A stretch of DNA of 64,000 nucleotides from Gordonia sihwensis NBRC 108236 (GTDB lineage Bacteria > Actinomycetota > Actinomycetes > Mycobacteriales > Mycobacteriaceae), in assembly GCF_000333035.1 (NCBI RefSeq), contig NZ_BANU01000029.1:1-64000 (forward strand), written 5' to 3'. The position numbers and the translations under genes are program-made. Under the pieces are notes generated by a model. That model was not told the DNA's origin and made no database searches. It saw only the letters and a list, made by a program, of their open reading frames with translations. Below, in pieces: positions 1 through 6,734 of the stretch (the first letter of the stretch is position 1; each line of letters opens with the position of its first letter).

Positions 1-151
1 GTACATCGTTCAATCTTCGCTCCCTTTCACCGGTTGCAACATCTTCAAGTTTCGGACGCAGAACGCTTACGCATCGACGCGACAAGTCAGGCAAAGACAC
101 ACCAGACAGTTTGGCTATTCCCCGGTTCGACGCACGACTCAAGTGAGTCAT
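1..151 (-). CDS. Partial small HTH protein, possibly a decayed paralogue
   Basis: Reading leftward from an ATG at 151, about 50 codons run off the window edge. A stop codon directly precedes this ATG, so the start is either genuine or the result of decay. Residues 6-17 read RASNRGIAKLSG, which resembles the helix-turn-helix of the 156-residue protein at 5633-6103 (ASNREIAKRTGVSHPTV). The DNA is also alike: 111-134 matches 5739-5762 with one mismatch in 24 bases. I infer a truncated or diverged second copy of that DNA-binding gene. No good ribosome binding site is visible, and function is unknown. Confidence 0.35.
   Translation of the reverse strand, partial: MTHLSRASNRGIAKLSGVSLPDLSRRCVSVLRPKLEDVATGERERRLNDV
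111..134. repeat. Copy 1 of a dispersed repeat shared with 5739-5762
   Basis: Twenty-three of 24 bases match 5739-5762 in direct orientation, and weaker similarity continues to the left (AGACACACC at 96-104 and 5723-5731). In both places the segment encodes, on the minus strand, the same part of a helix-turn-helix. An 11-base stretch that follows copy 2 (GCATCTGGTGA) occurs inverted at 153-163, just past copy 1. This suggests a rearranged duplication inside the element. Confidence 0.6.
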
Positions 152-260
152 TCACCAGATGCCTACGGAAGGTCTCAGGGTCGATGCCAGGCTGATCGGA
201 AGACGACTTGATCGTCACGCCTGGCCTCATAGAGCCAGTCAGAAACAGCTACACCACTAA

Positions 261-275
261 TGGCAATCATTGCCA
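261..275. promoter_or_regulatory. Perfect palindrome, candidate operator
   Basis: TGGCAATCATTGCCA is a perfect inverted repeat with 7-base arms around a single central C. It lies in the non-coding stretch 152-563 between the small HTH gene at the left edge and the end of the leftward gene chain. A second short inverted repeat (GGGCG/CGCCC) follows at 285-304. The size and symmetry suit a dimeric repressor site. Which gene it serves cannot be told from this window. Confidence 0.4.
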
Positions 276-400
276 CTAAACAGCGGGCGGCAATAGAGTC
301 GCCCGATCAGACCACACCTCACCGCCCCGAGGGTGGGGGGTGACCCCTGATTTCCAGGGTGGGCTATATCCAACCCATGTCCCGCTTTACACACAGCAGA

Positions 401-446
401 AAACCCCCGGAGAAACTGGTCTGAAACCGTTTACCGGGGGCTTTCG
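401..446 (-). terminator. Intrinsic terminator closing the leftward operon
   Basis: CCCCCGG at 404-410 pairs with CCGGGGG at 434-440. The interior AAACTGGT/AACCGTTT pairs further with one mismatch, giving a long hairpin. Read leftward, the stem is followed by TTTT. It lies downstream of the leftward chain 2682 to 564 and is the likely end of that transcript. The rest of 152-563 shows no convincing gene. Confidence 0.65.
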
Positions 447-563
447 CTGCCTTCTTTAACTTATGGTCCTAGTGTACACGCTGCGTCGAAATTGGCAAGC
501 ATATTCGTCTCTGACTTTTCCGCTGCCGCGTGCTACGCGTGAGCGTTCTGCATTGTCTGGTCT

Positions 564-704
564 TTACCAGCCCGAGGGTCGCGTGACCCTACGTGGATTA
601 TCGTTCTCAGTGTGCTCTTGTTCGTCGGCGCCCTGGCGTATTTTTGCGGCCCGGTAGTCGTCCCTTGCATGCGGAGCCACGTATGGCTCATGAGTGTCAC
701 GCAT
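564..704 (-). CDS. Small hydrophilic protein, element-encoded, 46 aa
   Basis: An ATG at 704 opens a 46-codon frame that ends in TAA at 564. It overlaps the end of the upstream 324-residue gene by 8 bases, as expected for translationally coupled phage genes. The product is short, charged and histidine-containing (starts MRDTHEPYVAPHARDDYRAA) with no membrane segment. I do not recognise a family. Support comes from the overlap, same-strand position before the terminator, and non-random composition. The overlapping 74-residue frame at 533-757 is judged a shadow. Confidence 0.45.
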   Translation of the reverse strand: MRDTHEPYVAPHARDDYRAAKIRQGADEQEHTENDNPRRVTRPSGW

Positions 705-1671
705 CGGGTGGTGTTATCCGCTTCGAGTTGCGCTGGCCGAACGAGGGCGATTCCCAACGCCGAGAAATGTTGATGTGCTCCGTGGGAGCCTGTGTTCCGA
801 ATGCGTCGAAATGGGCGGCGTCGATTCGGTCGGGGTCAACGTGGTCGCGCATTCGGTCCCGAATCTCTCGCGCTTCTTGTCGCTCTTCGGCCTGGGCGCG
901 GGCGTCGTTGGGCGCGGGCTCAATATCAGCAGCGGGTGTTTCTGCGTCGTTCCAGCTCGCGAGCACGGCTGCGGCCTCTTCTTCTGTTGCAGGGACGTAC
1001 GGCCCGCACTTAAACACGATCAGCTTCTTCTCGACGGTCCCGGTGTACCGGTCAAAATAGTGATCCGGGAGCGGGTGGCGCAGCTGCCAGTGATCGCCCT
1101 GTGCTTTGCTGCCCCGGGGCTTCGCGATAGGGGCGCTGTCGCGCATGGTGGTGACGACGCTGATTAGGTCGGCGAGTTCGTCGGCGGCAACGTGGAACTC
1201 TCCCCAGGCTTCGGCTAGGCCTGCGCGGATGGCCTCATCGGCAGAACTGATCTTCTTAGCGGTCAGCGCTTCTCCGAGAGGAATCGCGATGTCGCAGAGT
1301 TCGCTCATCCGCGCGTTGAGGGCGTCGATCAGCGCCGGTGTTGCATCGACCAGAACGCCCCAGGCGTTGTCGCCAGCATTTGTGTAAGCGGCTGCTGCGA
1401 CGGCGTTTACCGCGTCGGCGGACGGCAGATCGGCGGCGAGTGCCACGATTGCGGCGGGATCGGCCGTCGTGGCCTTCGTCGCCAAATTCTCGGCGCGGGT
1501 CACGACGGTGCGCTCTAGGTTGTTTGCGGCTGTCGTCGCGGCTTCGGCGATGTCGAGTTGGTTCCGAACCTCGGCCCGCTGCGCGTCGGTCAGCGCGTGC
1601 TCGGAGTAGATGTCAAGCAGCTTCCGGACTTTGCCGATTGTGTAGCTACTGGGGTTGAATGCGATTGCCAT
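697..1671 (-). CDS. Element protein of unknown function, 324 aa
   Basis: This is the largest cargo gene visible in the element. The first 170 or so residues are rich in Ala, Asp and Glu and look mainly helical. The C-terminal third is charged (EERQEAREIRDRMRDHVDPDR) and ends in a polar tail. There is no signal peptide or membrane segment. The ATG at 1671 follows the TAA of the preceding gene directly, so the two are translationally linked. It may be a virion or regulatory protein of a temperate phage, but no motif decides this. Confidence 0.7.
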   Translation of the reverse strand: MAIAFNPSSYTIGKVRKLLDIYSEHALTDAQRAEVRNQLDIAEAATTAANNLERTVVTRAENLATKATTADPAAIVALAADLPSADAVNAVAAAAYTNAGDNAWGVLVDATPALIDALNARMSELCDIAIPLGEALTAKKISSADEAIRAGLAEAWGEFHVAADELADLISVVTTMRDSAPIAKPRGSKAQGDHWQLRHPLPDHYFDRYTGTVEKKLIVFKCGPYVPATEEEAAAVLASWNDAETPAADIEPAPNDARAQAEERQEAREIRDRMRDHVDPDRIDAAHFDAFGTQAPTEHINISRRWESPSFGQRNSKRITPPDA

Positions 1672-1860
1672 TTACTTGCCTTGCTTTTCGTAGTCTGCGA
1701 TTTCGTTCACGATTTCCTGAATCTCATCCGGCTTTACCGCAACAGTGTGCGGGATGATCACCAGAACCGAATCAATTGTGTTTCTCACGCGGATACTGGT
1801 GTCGCTTTCGTGTTCCGGACGCTGCCCTGACGTGTACTCGTGCAGTGCTTTGGCGAGCAT
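1672..1860 (-). CDS. Small element protein, 62 aa
   Basis: The product is a small acidic protein whose second half (IRVRNTIDSVLVIIPHTVAV, then KPDEIQEIVNEIADY) looks like a beta-strand pair followed by a helix. The layout resembles its upstream neighbour at 1934-2125 (ISIRVDDETLDEIIDAVDNL), so the two could be distant paralogues. Reading in the same frame continues about 20 codons upstream of the ATG without another start codon, so the N-terminus is uncertain. Function is unknown. Confidence 0.55.
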   Translation of the reverse strand: MLAKALHEYTSGQRPEHESDTSIRVRNTIDSVLVIIPHTVAVKPDEIQEIVNEIADYEKQGK

Positions 1861-1933
1861 CGGGAGAGCAGCCGTTGGAATGGTCGCGTTCCTCCGCTGG
1901 TCGTGATGGTTACCGAGTTCTCATGCGGGAAGA

Positions 1934-2125
1934 TCACTCGGCGTCCGCCTTGTTCGTGAATCCGTCTAAGTTGTCTACCGCGTCAATAATTTCATCGAGC
2001 GTTTCGTCGTCAACCCTGATGCTTATCCCAGATTGTTTGATGATGATGTGGTTTGTGTTCCGGTCACGGCGAACGTGGATGGGGGCGATGGTTTCCCCGA
2101 TGATTGTGATGCTCGGGTTCTGCAT
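1934..2125 (-). CDS. Small element protein, 63 aa
   Basis: The start ATG overlaps the stop of the preceding gene by one base (TAATG at 2125), a translational coupling arrangement. The product has predicted beta-strands around TITIIGETIAPIHVRRD and an acidic C-terminal helix. It resembles the next gene (1672-1860) in layout. No family recognised. Its place directly after the 185-residue protein suggests the two proteins act together or are made in fixed ratio. Confidence 0.6.
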   Translation of the reverse strand: MQNPSITIIGETIAPIHVRRDRNTNHIIIKQSGISIRVDDETLDEIIDAVDNLDGFTNKADAE

Positions 2126-2682
2126 TATTTCGTCGCCTTCTTCGCCGTCGCCTTCTTGGCGGGTGCCTTCTTCGCGGGGACTGCTCGCACACCAGCAGGA
2201 GCCTTCGCCTCAGCCTTGCCGTTCTCCCACTCCTCGTCGGTCAAGTCGGGGCGCATCGCGCGCATGCGCATTTCCGTTCGCTGGATCGTCGCTTCCTCAT
2301 CAATGCCGTTCGGGATGAGCCGCATCAGTCCCTCAAACAAATCCATCAGGAGTTCCAAGTACGCGGTGGCGGGACTGCTGTCGAGCACCTCGATCACGTC
2401 ATCGAACTGGTCACCGAGGAAGGCTTTCAAGAACGCCATAAGCTGCTCTTCTGTGGGGTCGTTGCCTTGCTTTGCCCAGCTATCCATGATTATTGCGACA
2501 GTCCGGAGTGCCCGGGAGTTTGGCCGCTTGATGACAATGCCGGGCGCGAAGTAGTAGCCGAGCGTGTCGTTGTGGCGTGCGGAGATTCGCTCGGCTGCGC
2601 TAACTTCTGGCATAACTCCGTCGATGATCATCCCGACGTTGAGGTCTGCGAGAAGGTCGTCGTTCTTGTTTTCGGTCGTCAT
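2125..2682 (-). CDS. Element protein with Lys/Ala-rich tail, possibly tail-assembly-chaperone-like
   Basis: The 185-residue product has an acidic helical body and a basic C-terminus built of AKKA-type repeats (APAKKATAKKATK). The stretch around residues 75-115, EEQLMAFLKAFLGDQFDDVI, recalls tail assembly chaperones of actinobacteriophages. That is a weak pattern match and no programmed frameshift was identified. The basic tail could instead bind nucleic acid, as in histone-like proteins. It heads the coupled chain that runs down to 564. Confidence 0.6.
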   Translation of the reverse strand: MTTENKNDDLLADLNVGMIIDGVMPEVSAAERISARHNDTLGYYFAPGIVIKRPNSRALRTVAIIMDSWAKQGNDPTEEQLMAFLKAFLGDQFDDVIEVLDSSPATAYLELLMDLFEGLMRLIPNGIDEEATIQRTEMRMRAMRPDLTDEEWENGKAEAKAPAGVRAVPAKKAPAKKATAKKATK

Positions 2683-2736
2683 TCTTCTTCTTTCGTGTTA
2701 TTTCTTTGAGTTCGCCAAACTTGGTGTTTGGCCGCC

Positions 2737-2919
2737 TTATTGTTTGCGGAATCTGTTGGGCCGGAGTTTCATCGCGGCCCAGCGCTCTACACGTTTTTGA
2801 TGGCTTGCACCGGATCGAGTGTCGCAGGATTGTCCTGGTGGTGCGCCACACATTGTGCACGTAACCCAGCGAATTTGGTTTCGGCCTTCCGGGAATACTG
2901 GAACGATGCCCATTCCCAC
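2737..2919 (-). CDS. Zinc-ribbon type small protein, 60 aa
   Basis: The motif CTMCGAPPGQSCDTRSGASH gives a Cys-x2-Cys...Cys...His pattern typical of a short treble-clef or ribbon domain found in many actinophage proteins of the form CxxCGAPPGxxC. A basic C-terminus follows (KRVERWAAMKLRPNRFRK). It probably binds nucleic acid, but the role is unknown. It lies 54 bases upstream of the 185-residue gene on the same strand. Confidence 0.65.
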   Translation of the reverse strand: MGMGIVPVFPEGRNQIRWVTCTMCGAPPGQSCDTRSGASHQKRVERWAAMKLRPNRFRKQ

Positions 2920-2996
2920 CCTCTCTGTAGTTCACAGACGGCCTAGAATCCGCTTCGGGTCCTTGAGTGCCGGGGGTGAACTGAACTGGTCTCAAA

Positions 2997-3437
2997 TCAC
3001 CAGGTGACTGGCCCGCCCAGGTAGTCGCCCGGTCGCGGAGTGAGGGCGTGCGCTGAGCTACGGCAGTTCGGCATCCACTTCTCGCCAACACACGTACACG
3101 GATAATCCGAGACTGTCGGCATGACGGACTTGCGGGTTCCACATTCCACACGCCGGGGTTCCACGTTCTTCGGGGAAGGTTCCACATCGCTCTCCCCCAC
3201 AGCCCCGCGCAGGGTTCCAGCGTTCCCGCGTTCCATCTGCGGAGCAGTGGAATGAGGAATGTGGACCCGAGCACCATCACGCACCAACCGGCCATCAGTA
3301 ACGGCACGATCAACAGCACTGACGATATGCGCACGATGCTTGGCCGCTGCCATACGACGCAGGGCGCCGACAGTGCTCGGACCTCTGTCTGTGACCTTGC
3401 GGACGACCCATTCGACGCGATTGTCAATCATGTTCAT
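2997..3437 (-). CDS. Putative winged-helix element protein, 146 aa
   Basis: The N-terminal 60 residues (VEWVVRKVTDRGPSTVGALR ... VDRAVTDGRLVRDGARVHIP) read like a winged-helix domain with a final beta-hairpin. The C-terminal part has a Cys-rich patch (YPCTCVGEKWMPNC) that could bind metal. The start overlaps the upstream gene by 4 bases (ATGA at 3434-3437). It is probably a DNA-binding regulator of the element; the target is unknown. A second Met at codon 3 is an equally possible start. Confidence 0.6.
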   Translation of the reverse strand: MNMIDNRVEWVVRKVTDRGPSTVGALRRMAAAKHRAHIVSAVDRAVTDGRLVRDGARVHIPHSTAPQMERGNAGTLRGAVGESDVEPSPKNVEPRRVECGTRKSVMPTVSDYPCTCVGEKWMPNCRSSAHALTPRPGDYLGGPVTW

Positions 3438-3658
3438 CGTCGCCAGTCTCGTGCCTCAGCCGAGTTCCTTGTGCGCCTGATGGCCTTCGCTCGGCACTTG
3501 AGGTAGGCGTCGTGTGAAATCCAGCCTTCAACAACATTGTCGTTTCCGCCGTGGACCGAGACGTGGAGTTTGGTGATCTGTCCATCGACCTGGTTTGTCC
3601 CGAGAACCGTGAACTCGTGTTGTTCAGCAGCAGCAAGTCGCTTTTCAAGTTTATTCAT
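3434..3658 (-). CDS. Small element protein, 74 aa
   Basis: A 74-residue basic protein with a central segment that looks like beta-strands (EFTVLGTNQVDGQITKLHVS). It overlaps the next gene by 4 bases. The 287-base region upstream (3659-3945) holds hairpins and an inverted repeat and probably carries the promoter for this leftward unit. No family recognised. Confidence 0.55.
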   Translation of the reverse strand: MNKLEKRLAAAEQHEFTVLGTNQVDGQITKLHVSVHGGNDNVVEGWISHDAYLKCRAKAIRRTRNSAEARDWRR

Positions 3659-3726
3659 GCTTCAAGTCTTCTTTGTGATAGCGATTCCCACCGTCGCGGT
3701 AGGCGACAGACGGGATAAAATCAGGG

Positions 3727-3746
3727 TCCGGTCACTGAGTACCGGA
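3727..3746. promoter_or_regulatory. Inverted repeat upstream of a leftward unit
   Basis: TCCGGT and ACCGGA form 6-base arms separated by 8 bases. The site lies about 70-90 bases upstream of the start at 3658 and is a plausible operator or promoter element for that unit. No promoter boxes could be fixed with confidence. Confidence 0.3.
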
Positions 3747-3787
3747 TTTGAGAAATCGACGCTTAGAATCGCGTAGCGAACATCTCC

Positions 3788-3830
3788 ATCGCCGCGAAGC
3801 GGCGATAGCGCCGTCAGGCGCGGTCGGCTT
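3788..3830. terminator. Double hairpin between element operons
   Basis: ATCGCCGC (3788-3795) pairs with GCGGCGAT (3799-3806) around GAA. Directly after it GCGCC (3808-3812) pairs with GGCGC (3817-3821), and a T-rich run follows at 3827-3833. The pair resembles an intrinsic terminator read rightward, though no rightward gene precedes it. A structured leader or small RNA is the alternative. It sits in the gene-free stretch 3659-3945. Confidence 0.4.
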
Positions 3831-3945
3831 TTCTTGCGGGAGTCCCGGCAGTCGCTCACCGCCGCGAGGCTCCCCACTCGCCAAGAACCTGCGCTGGAAA
3901 GACGCGCAGAACCTTGCTCGGGGATGTGGTTCTTCGGTTTGAGAA

Positions 3946-4110
3946 TCAGTCCGCTGTCAATTGCTCTCGGTAATGGGCGTTGGCCTGCTCGAACTCATTA
4001 AATGTCAACAGGACCTTGTTGCCGTGCCGCTTAAATCGAACTGTCTTAGTCTCGTGGTCGATAGTGAACTCGACCCATTTCGCGCCAGGCGCGCAGTTCT
4101 TCAACATCAT
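3946..4110 (-). CDS. Small element protein, 54 aa
   Basis: A 54-codon frame starts with two adjacent ATGs at 4110 and ends at TGA 3946. The product begins MMLKNCAPGAKWVEF and is charged, with a beta-strand-like middle (VRFKRHGNKVLLTF) and a helical end. It lies alone between the tandem palindromes at 4231-4271 and the hairpin region at 3788. No family recognised. The coding call rests on composition and same-strand position. Confidence 0.45.
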   Translation of the reverse strand: MMLKNCAPGAKWVEFTIDHETKTVRFKRHGNKVLLTFNEFEQANAHYREQLTAD

Positions 4111-4230
4111 GCTGGTACCTCATTAGCGACATATGCGCAGGTCACACGCGGTTTTGTCGCCTTCTCACTTGGTGTTCTAGATAAGAGTCATAAGAGTGTT
4201 TTGCGGAACCGCAGGTCAAACCACGTATTC

Positions 4231-4271
4231 GGTCCCATTAATCGGGGCCAACGGTCCCATCAAACGGGACC
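4231..4271. promoter_or_regulatory. Two tandem 19-base palindromic sites
   Basis: GGTCCCATTAATCGGGGCC (4231-4249) and GGTCCCATCAAACGGGACC (4253-4271) are two near-identical imperfect palindromes with a 22-base period, about two helical turns. They lie just past the end of the leftward gene 4273-4701 and upstream of the small gene at 4110. The spacing suits cooperative binding of a dimeric repressor or initiator. A replication-iteron role is also possible. Confidence 0.5.
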
Positions 4272-4272
4272 A

Positions 4273-4701
4273 TCAGTGGAGCGGACACCGCTTAGTAGAC
4301 GTAGAACGTCCATAAACCATGTCGAACGGCAGAATCAGACACCGGACAGTCGAACCATGACCAAGCCATTCCTCTTCGATGGCAATCTTGATCTGCTCCT
4401 GTGCCTTCTTATTCTTCATCGTCGGCTTGCCAAGAATCTCCTGCAACTCGCCATCACCCAGCGGACAGTGCCCATTCTTGCCCGAGTTCCCCCACGCATG
4501 TAGAGCGATATGCTGCCAGTCAGGGACTCGCTTGCTCTTCGAGATTCTGGTAAACCAGCTTCGTCCTGCCTTCACCCAATCCCCTGGCATGTAAGTCTTG
4601 CCGTCAGCACTATCACCCGGCGCACTTCCGTAATCGGGACCATCAAGCGCCTTGAGGTCATCGAGATTCTTAACGCCATCAAGGCCGGTGACACTACTCA
4701 C
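4273..4701 (-). CDS. Element protein of unknown function, 142 aa
   Basis: The product has an acidic N-terminus, then WFTRISKSKRVPDWQHIALH and a basic helical region (EILGKPTMKNKKAQEQIKIA). The latter fits a helix-turn-helix as seen in replication or regulatory proteins of small integrative elements. It overlaps the upstream zinc-ribbon gene by 4 bases, so the two are co-translated. The tandem palindromes directly downstream could be its binding sites; that is speculation. Confidence 0.55.
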   Translation of the reverse strand: MSSVTGLDGVKNLDDLKALDGPDYGSAPGDSADGKTYMPGDWVKAGRSWFTRISKSKRVPDWQHIALHAWGNSGKNGHCPLGDGELQEILGKPTMKNKKAQEQIKIAIEEEWLGHGSTVRCLILPFDMVYGRSTSTKRCPLH

Positions 4702-4976
4702 GCAGGGCCAACCTTCATGCCGTTCCGCTGTTCATCCAACGTCGCATAGCGCGAGTTCGGGCCAGTGAGCGCCATCCGGCTCTCAGCCAGCATCAGCAGA
4801 AACACGTCCGCCGGGCCGTAGCACTTCCCCAACCCGTAATAGTTCTGCGAGAACCGCACCCCCGCCGCATGAACACGTGCCTTCATTTCGCCGTGTTCGC
4901 CGCCCCACTTGACCGGAACCTCTGTGGCTCCACAGCAAGGGCATTCGATCACGATTCCAGTTCCATAGTTTGCCAT
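4698..4976 (-). CDS. Zinc-ribbon containing small protein, 92 aa
   Basis: Residues 12-15 read CPCC, a pair of Cys-x-x-Cys-type ligands, at the start of a short protein without membrane segments. The remainder (GGEHGEMKARVHAAGVRFSQ...) is unfamiliar. A second metal-ligand pair is not obvious. Its stop overlaps the start of the next gene by 4 bases (4698-4701). Role unknown, probably part of an early or regulatory module of the element. Confidence 0.55.
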   Translation of the reverse strand: MANYGTGIVIECPCCGATEVPVKWGGEHGEMKARVHAAGVRFSQNYYGLGKCYGPADVFLLMLAESRMALTGPNSRYATLDEQRNGMKVGPA

Positions 4977-5085
4977 CGTGGTTAAGCCTCTCTATTCAAT
5001 GGGCGATTCCCGCCTTAGGAGTAGGCGTGAATCGGCCGAAAATTGATATTGGGTCTCTCAGTACCCGAAACGGGTTTCAATCGCT

Positions 5086-5268
5086 CTAATTCGAGCCACG
5101 CAGTGGACCGCACAGAACCTCAAGATCAGCACGCCGGATCAGGATTCGGGACATTCCTTTGCGGCGCACCGGCAGGAATCCGCTTCGGACGTAACGCCGG
5201 ATCGTGGACAAGCTCAAGCCGGTCAGGTCAACCGCCTCACCTACAGTCACGTAATCATCATGGTTCAT
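5086..5268 (-). CDS. HTH_17/MerR-like DNA-binding protein, 60 aa
   Basis: The whole protein is one winged HTH of the excisionase/MerR kind: VTVGEAVDLTGLSLSTIRRY then VRSGFLPVRRKGMSRILIRRADLEVL. Such proteins act as excisionases or as small regulators. A better-placed excisionase lies next to the integrase (7250-7456), so this one is more likely a regulator of the leftward gene set. The divergent region 5269-5512 upstream carries a strong palindrome. Downstream, ACCCGAAACGGGT at 5062-5074 could form a small hairpin. Confidence 0.75.
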   Translation of the reverse strand: MNHDDYVTVGEAVDLTGLSLSTIRRYVRSGFLPVRRKGMSRILIRRADLEVLCGPLRGSN

Positions 5269-5427
5269 TTTCTAGCCCCCCTCGTGACACTATTTGAACG
5301 TCGACACACCTTAATGAAACCATTTGGCGGCACATCGACCTTTTCTAGAATTTCAGTTGTCAACGAACGCACGGATCGACCGTCAGGACGACCCCAAAAA
5401 TAGAACGAGTTCAGTCGTCGCCTCGCG

Positions 5428-5441
5428 CGCGCGTACGCGCG
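5428..5441. promoter_or_regulatory. GC palindrome in a divergent control region
   Basis: CGCGCGTACGCGCG is a perfect 14-base palindrome, flanked by near-complementary CCTCGCGC and GCGCGAAAGG. It lies in the 243-base gap between the leftward HTH gene (start 5268) and the small rightward frame at 5513. This is the only divergent gap in the element, which makes it the natural place for a lysis/lysogeny-type switch. It could be an operator or a hairpin. Confidence 0.4.
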
Positions 5442-5512
5442 AAAGGTTCAAATCAAGGGAAATCGCCAACAGACTGGAACGCGTTCTATCAAGAGAATGC
5501 TAGAATCAACTG

Positions 5513-5626
5513 ATGCGTGAGCAGGACCAAGAATGGACCGAAGAGGATCAGGCGTTCAGTGATGAACTGACCCGCATCCTTGAAGTGATCGACGGCGGGC
5601 TGATCGAGATGCTTCGCGATGCCTAA
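5513..5626 (+). CDS. Acidic micro-protein, 37 aa, the only rightward element gene
   Basis: ATG at 5513 to TAA at 5624-5626 encodes a very acidic peptide (MREQDQEWTEEDQAFSDELT...). It is the only rightward frame I support in the element. It is tail-to-tail with the 156-residue HTH gene (end 5633), six bases apart. Acidic micro-proteins of this kind are often anti-repressors or DNA mimics, but that is inference. No strong ribosome binding site is visible. Confidence 0.4.
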   Translation: MREQDQEWTEEDQAFSDELTRILEVIDGGLIEMLRDA

Positions 5627-5632
5627 CTCTCG

Positions 5633-6103
5633 TCATGCTCGGCTACCGGTAATTTCACCTCCGCTTGCTACGTCATCGGGTTTCGGTGCAGGGCGCCTAC
5701 GGATGCTCGCCACGGTCGGATGAGACACACCTGTCCGCTTGGCTATTTCCCGGTTCGACGCATCTGGTGATTCCTCGATTGCGTCACGAACCTTCGATTC
5801 CTTCTGCGCGGCAGTGGTAAAAGTTCGTCCGTGAATATTTTCCACTTCATGCTTGTGCCCAAGGCCGACTGATACCCCGGTCTGTTCTGCCGCAGACTTG
5901 ATCGAAGCCCCGGCCTTGCGCAGTCGATCAAACAACTCCAACCGCCGAGACTGCGCCAACTCATACCCAGCAATCGACAACGCCGAATCGGACAACTCAT
6001 CCAGCACATCACCAGCATCGCCCGAGATGGTGTTCCATGCGCCAGATTCGACAATCTCGTCATCTTGCTTGCGGATCAACTCGAACACCTTCTCGTACTC
6101 CAC
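5633..6103 (-). CDS. HTH DNA-binding protein, 156 aa
   Basis: The N-terminal two thirds is helical and acidic. The C-terminal part carries a clear helix-turn-helix, ASNREIAKRTGVSHPTVASI, followed by a basic RRRPAPKP stretch. This is the common layout of actinobacterial phage and plasmid regulators. A related HTH coding segment, with 23 of 24 bases identical, lies at 111-134. It is probably a repressor or partition-type factor of the element. Confidence 0.7.
   Translation of the reverse strand: MEYEKVFELIRKQDDEIVESGAWNTISGDAGDVLDELSDSALSIAGYELAQSRRLELFDRLRKAGASIKSAAEQTGVSVGLGHKHEVENIHGRTFTTAAQKESKVRDAIEESPDASNREIAKRTGVSHPTVASIRRRPAPKPDDVASGGEITGSRA
5739..5762. repeat. Copy 2 of a dispersed repeat shared with 111-134
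   Basis: This 24-base stretch inside the HTH gene is repeated in direct orientation at 111-134 with one mismatch. It encodes the first helix of the HTH on the minus strand. Confidence 0.6.
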
Positions 6104-6249
6104 TGCAACAGCCGCCCGCTGAGAGGTGACAGTCGATTCCCACCCGCAGGGTAAGCACCAGACGCGACAGAATCACGCCGGGGTCACCTGGTGGCCGGGA
6201 AAGATTCACGGCGTCTGGAAACTGGCATCGCAGCAACCTTGATTTAGGT

Positions 6250-6600
6250 TCAGGCAGTGCGGGTTCGCCGCCTGGCTCTGGCCCATCCTTTGGCAGGCTT
6301 GATGGCCTTGAGGGCTTCCCGGATGGATAGGTCGGGGTTATCCGCGAGCAAATTTCGCCCGCGTGCGAAATTTGCCGGGTCAGCCAGTTTCATGTATCTG
6401 GCGCTGGTGTCTTTACCGCCGTCGAAGTTTTGTTTCAGCCACGGCAACCACTCGCCGTGTGGAATCTCGCCCGTGTCTTAGCCGCAAGCCTTAGCCGCAA
6501 GCGACGCCTTACCAGACTCGATAGCGAACTCAATCCGAGCGCGGCCCGCATCCTCAGACCGTAGACGGAAGTCGTTCGCGATGAACGCGACCTGACGCAC
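6250..6600 (-). pseudogene. Broken DUF3102-like gene
   Basis: Two pieces in the same frame read like one DUF3102-family protein. The first (6600 to about 6478) has NDFRLRSEDAGRARIEFAIE, then SGKASLAAK. The second has DTGEIPHGEWLPWLKQNFDG and DTSARYMKLA. Between them the 12-base unit CTTGCGGCTAAG occurs twice (read on the minus strand) and puts a TAA in frame. Removing one unit restores AAKDTGEIPHGEW, the normal family pattern. An upstream stop also leaves only a GTG at 6600 as start. The intact family is found in phages and plasmids next to ParB-like genes. The downstream ATG at 6447 could still give a 65-residue fragment. Confidence 0.7.
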
Positions 6601-6734
6601 GCCGAGAAGTCGATAGATGGGCGGATTCCAGCGTCAGCAGTGTGCGACAGCCCGAACGGAATCACGTCCTGGTCACCCAGTAGCCAGGAGCACCTTCACG
6701 ACGCTCTGAGTACTGCATCGACTCGGGTGACACC

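Noticed and set aside
533-757. A leftward 74-residue frame near the left edge
   Set aside because: It overlaps the 324-residue gene and a better coupled 46-codon frame; composition looks like a shadow.
2600-3427. A leftward 275-residue frame across several element genes
   Set aside because: It overlaps three better supported small genes in other frames and has mixed, shadow-like composition.
3662-3877. A leftward 71-residue frame
   Set aside because: It runs through two hairpins and an inverted repeat and has no recognisable pattern; more likely control DNA.
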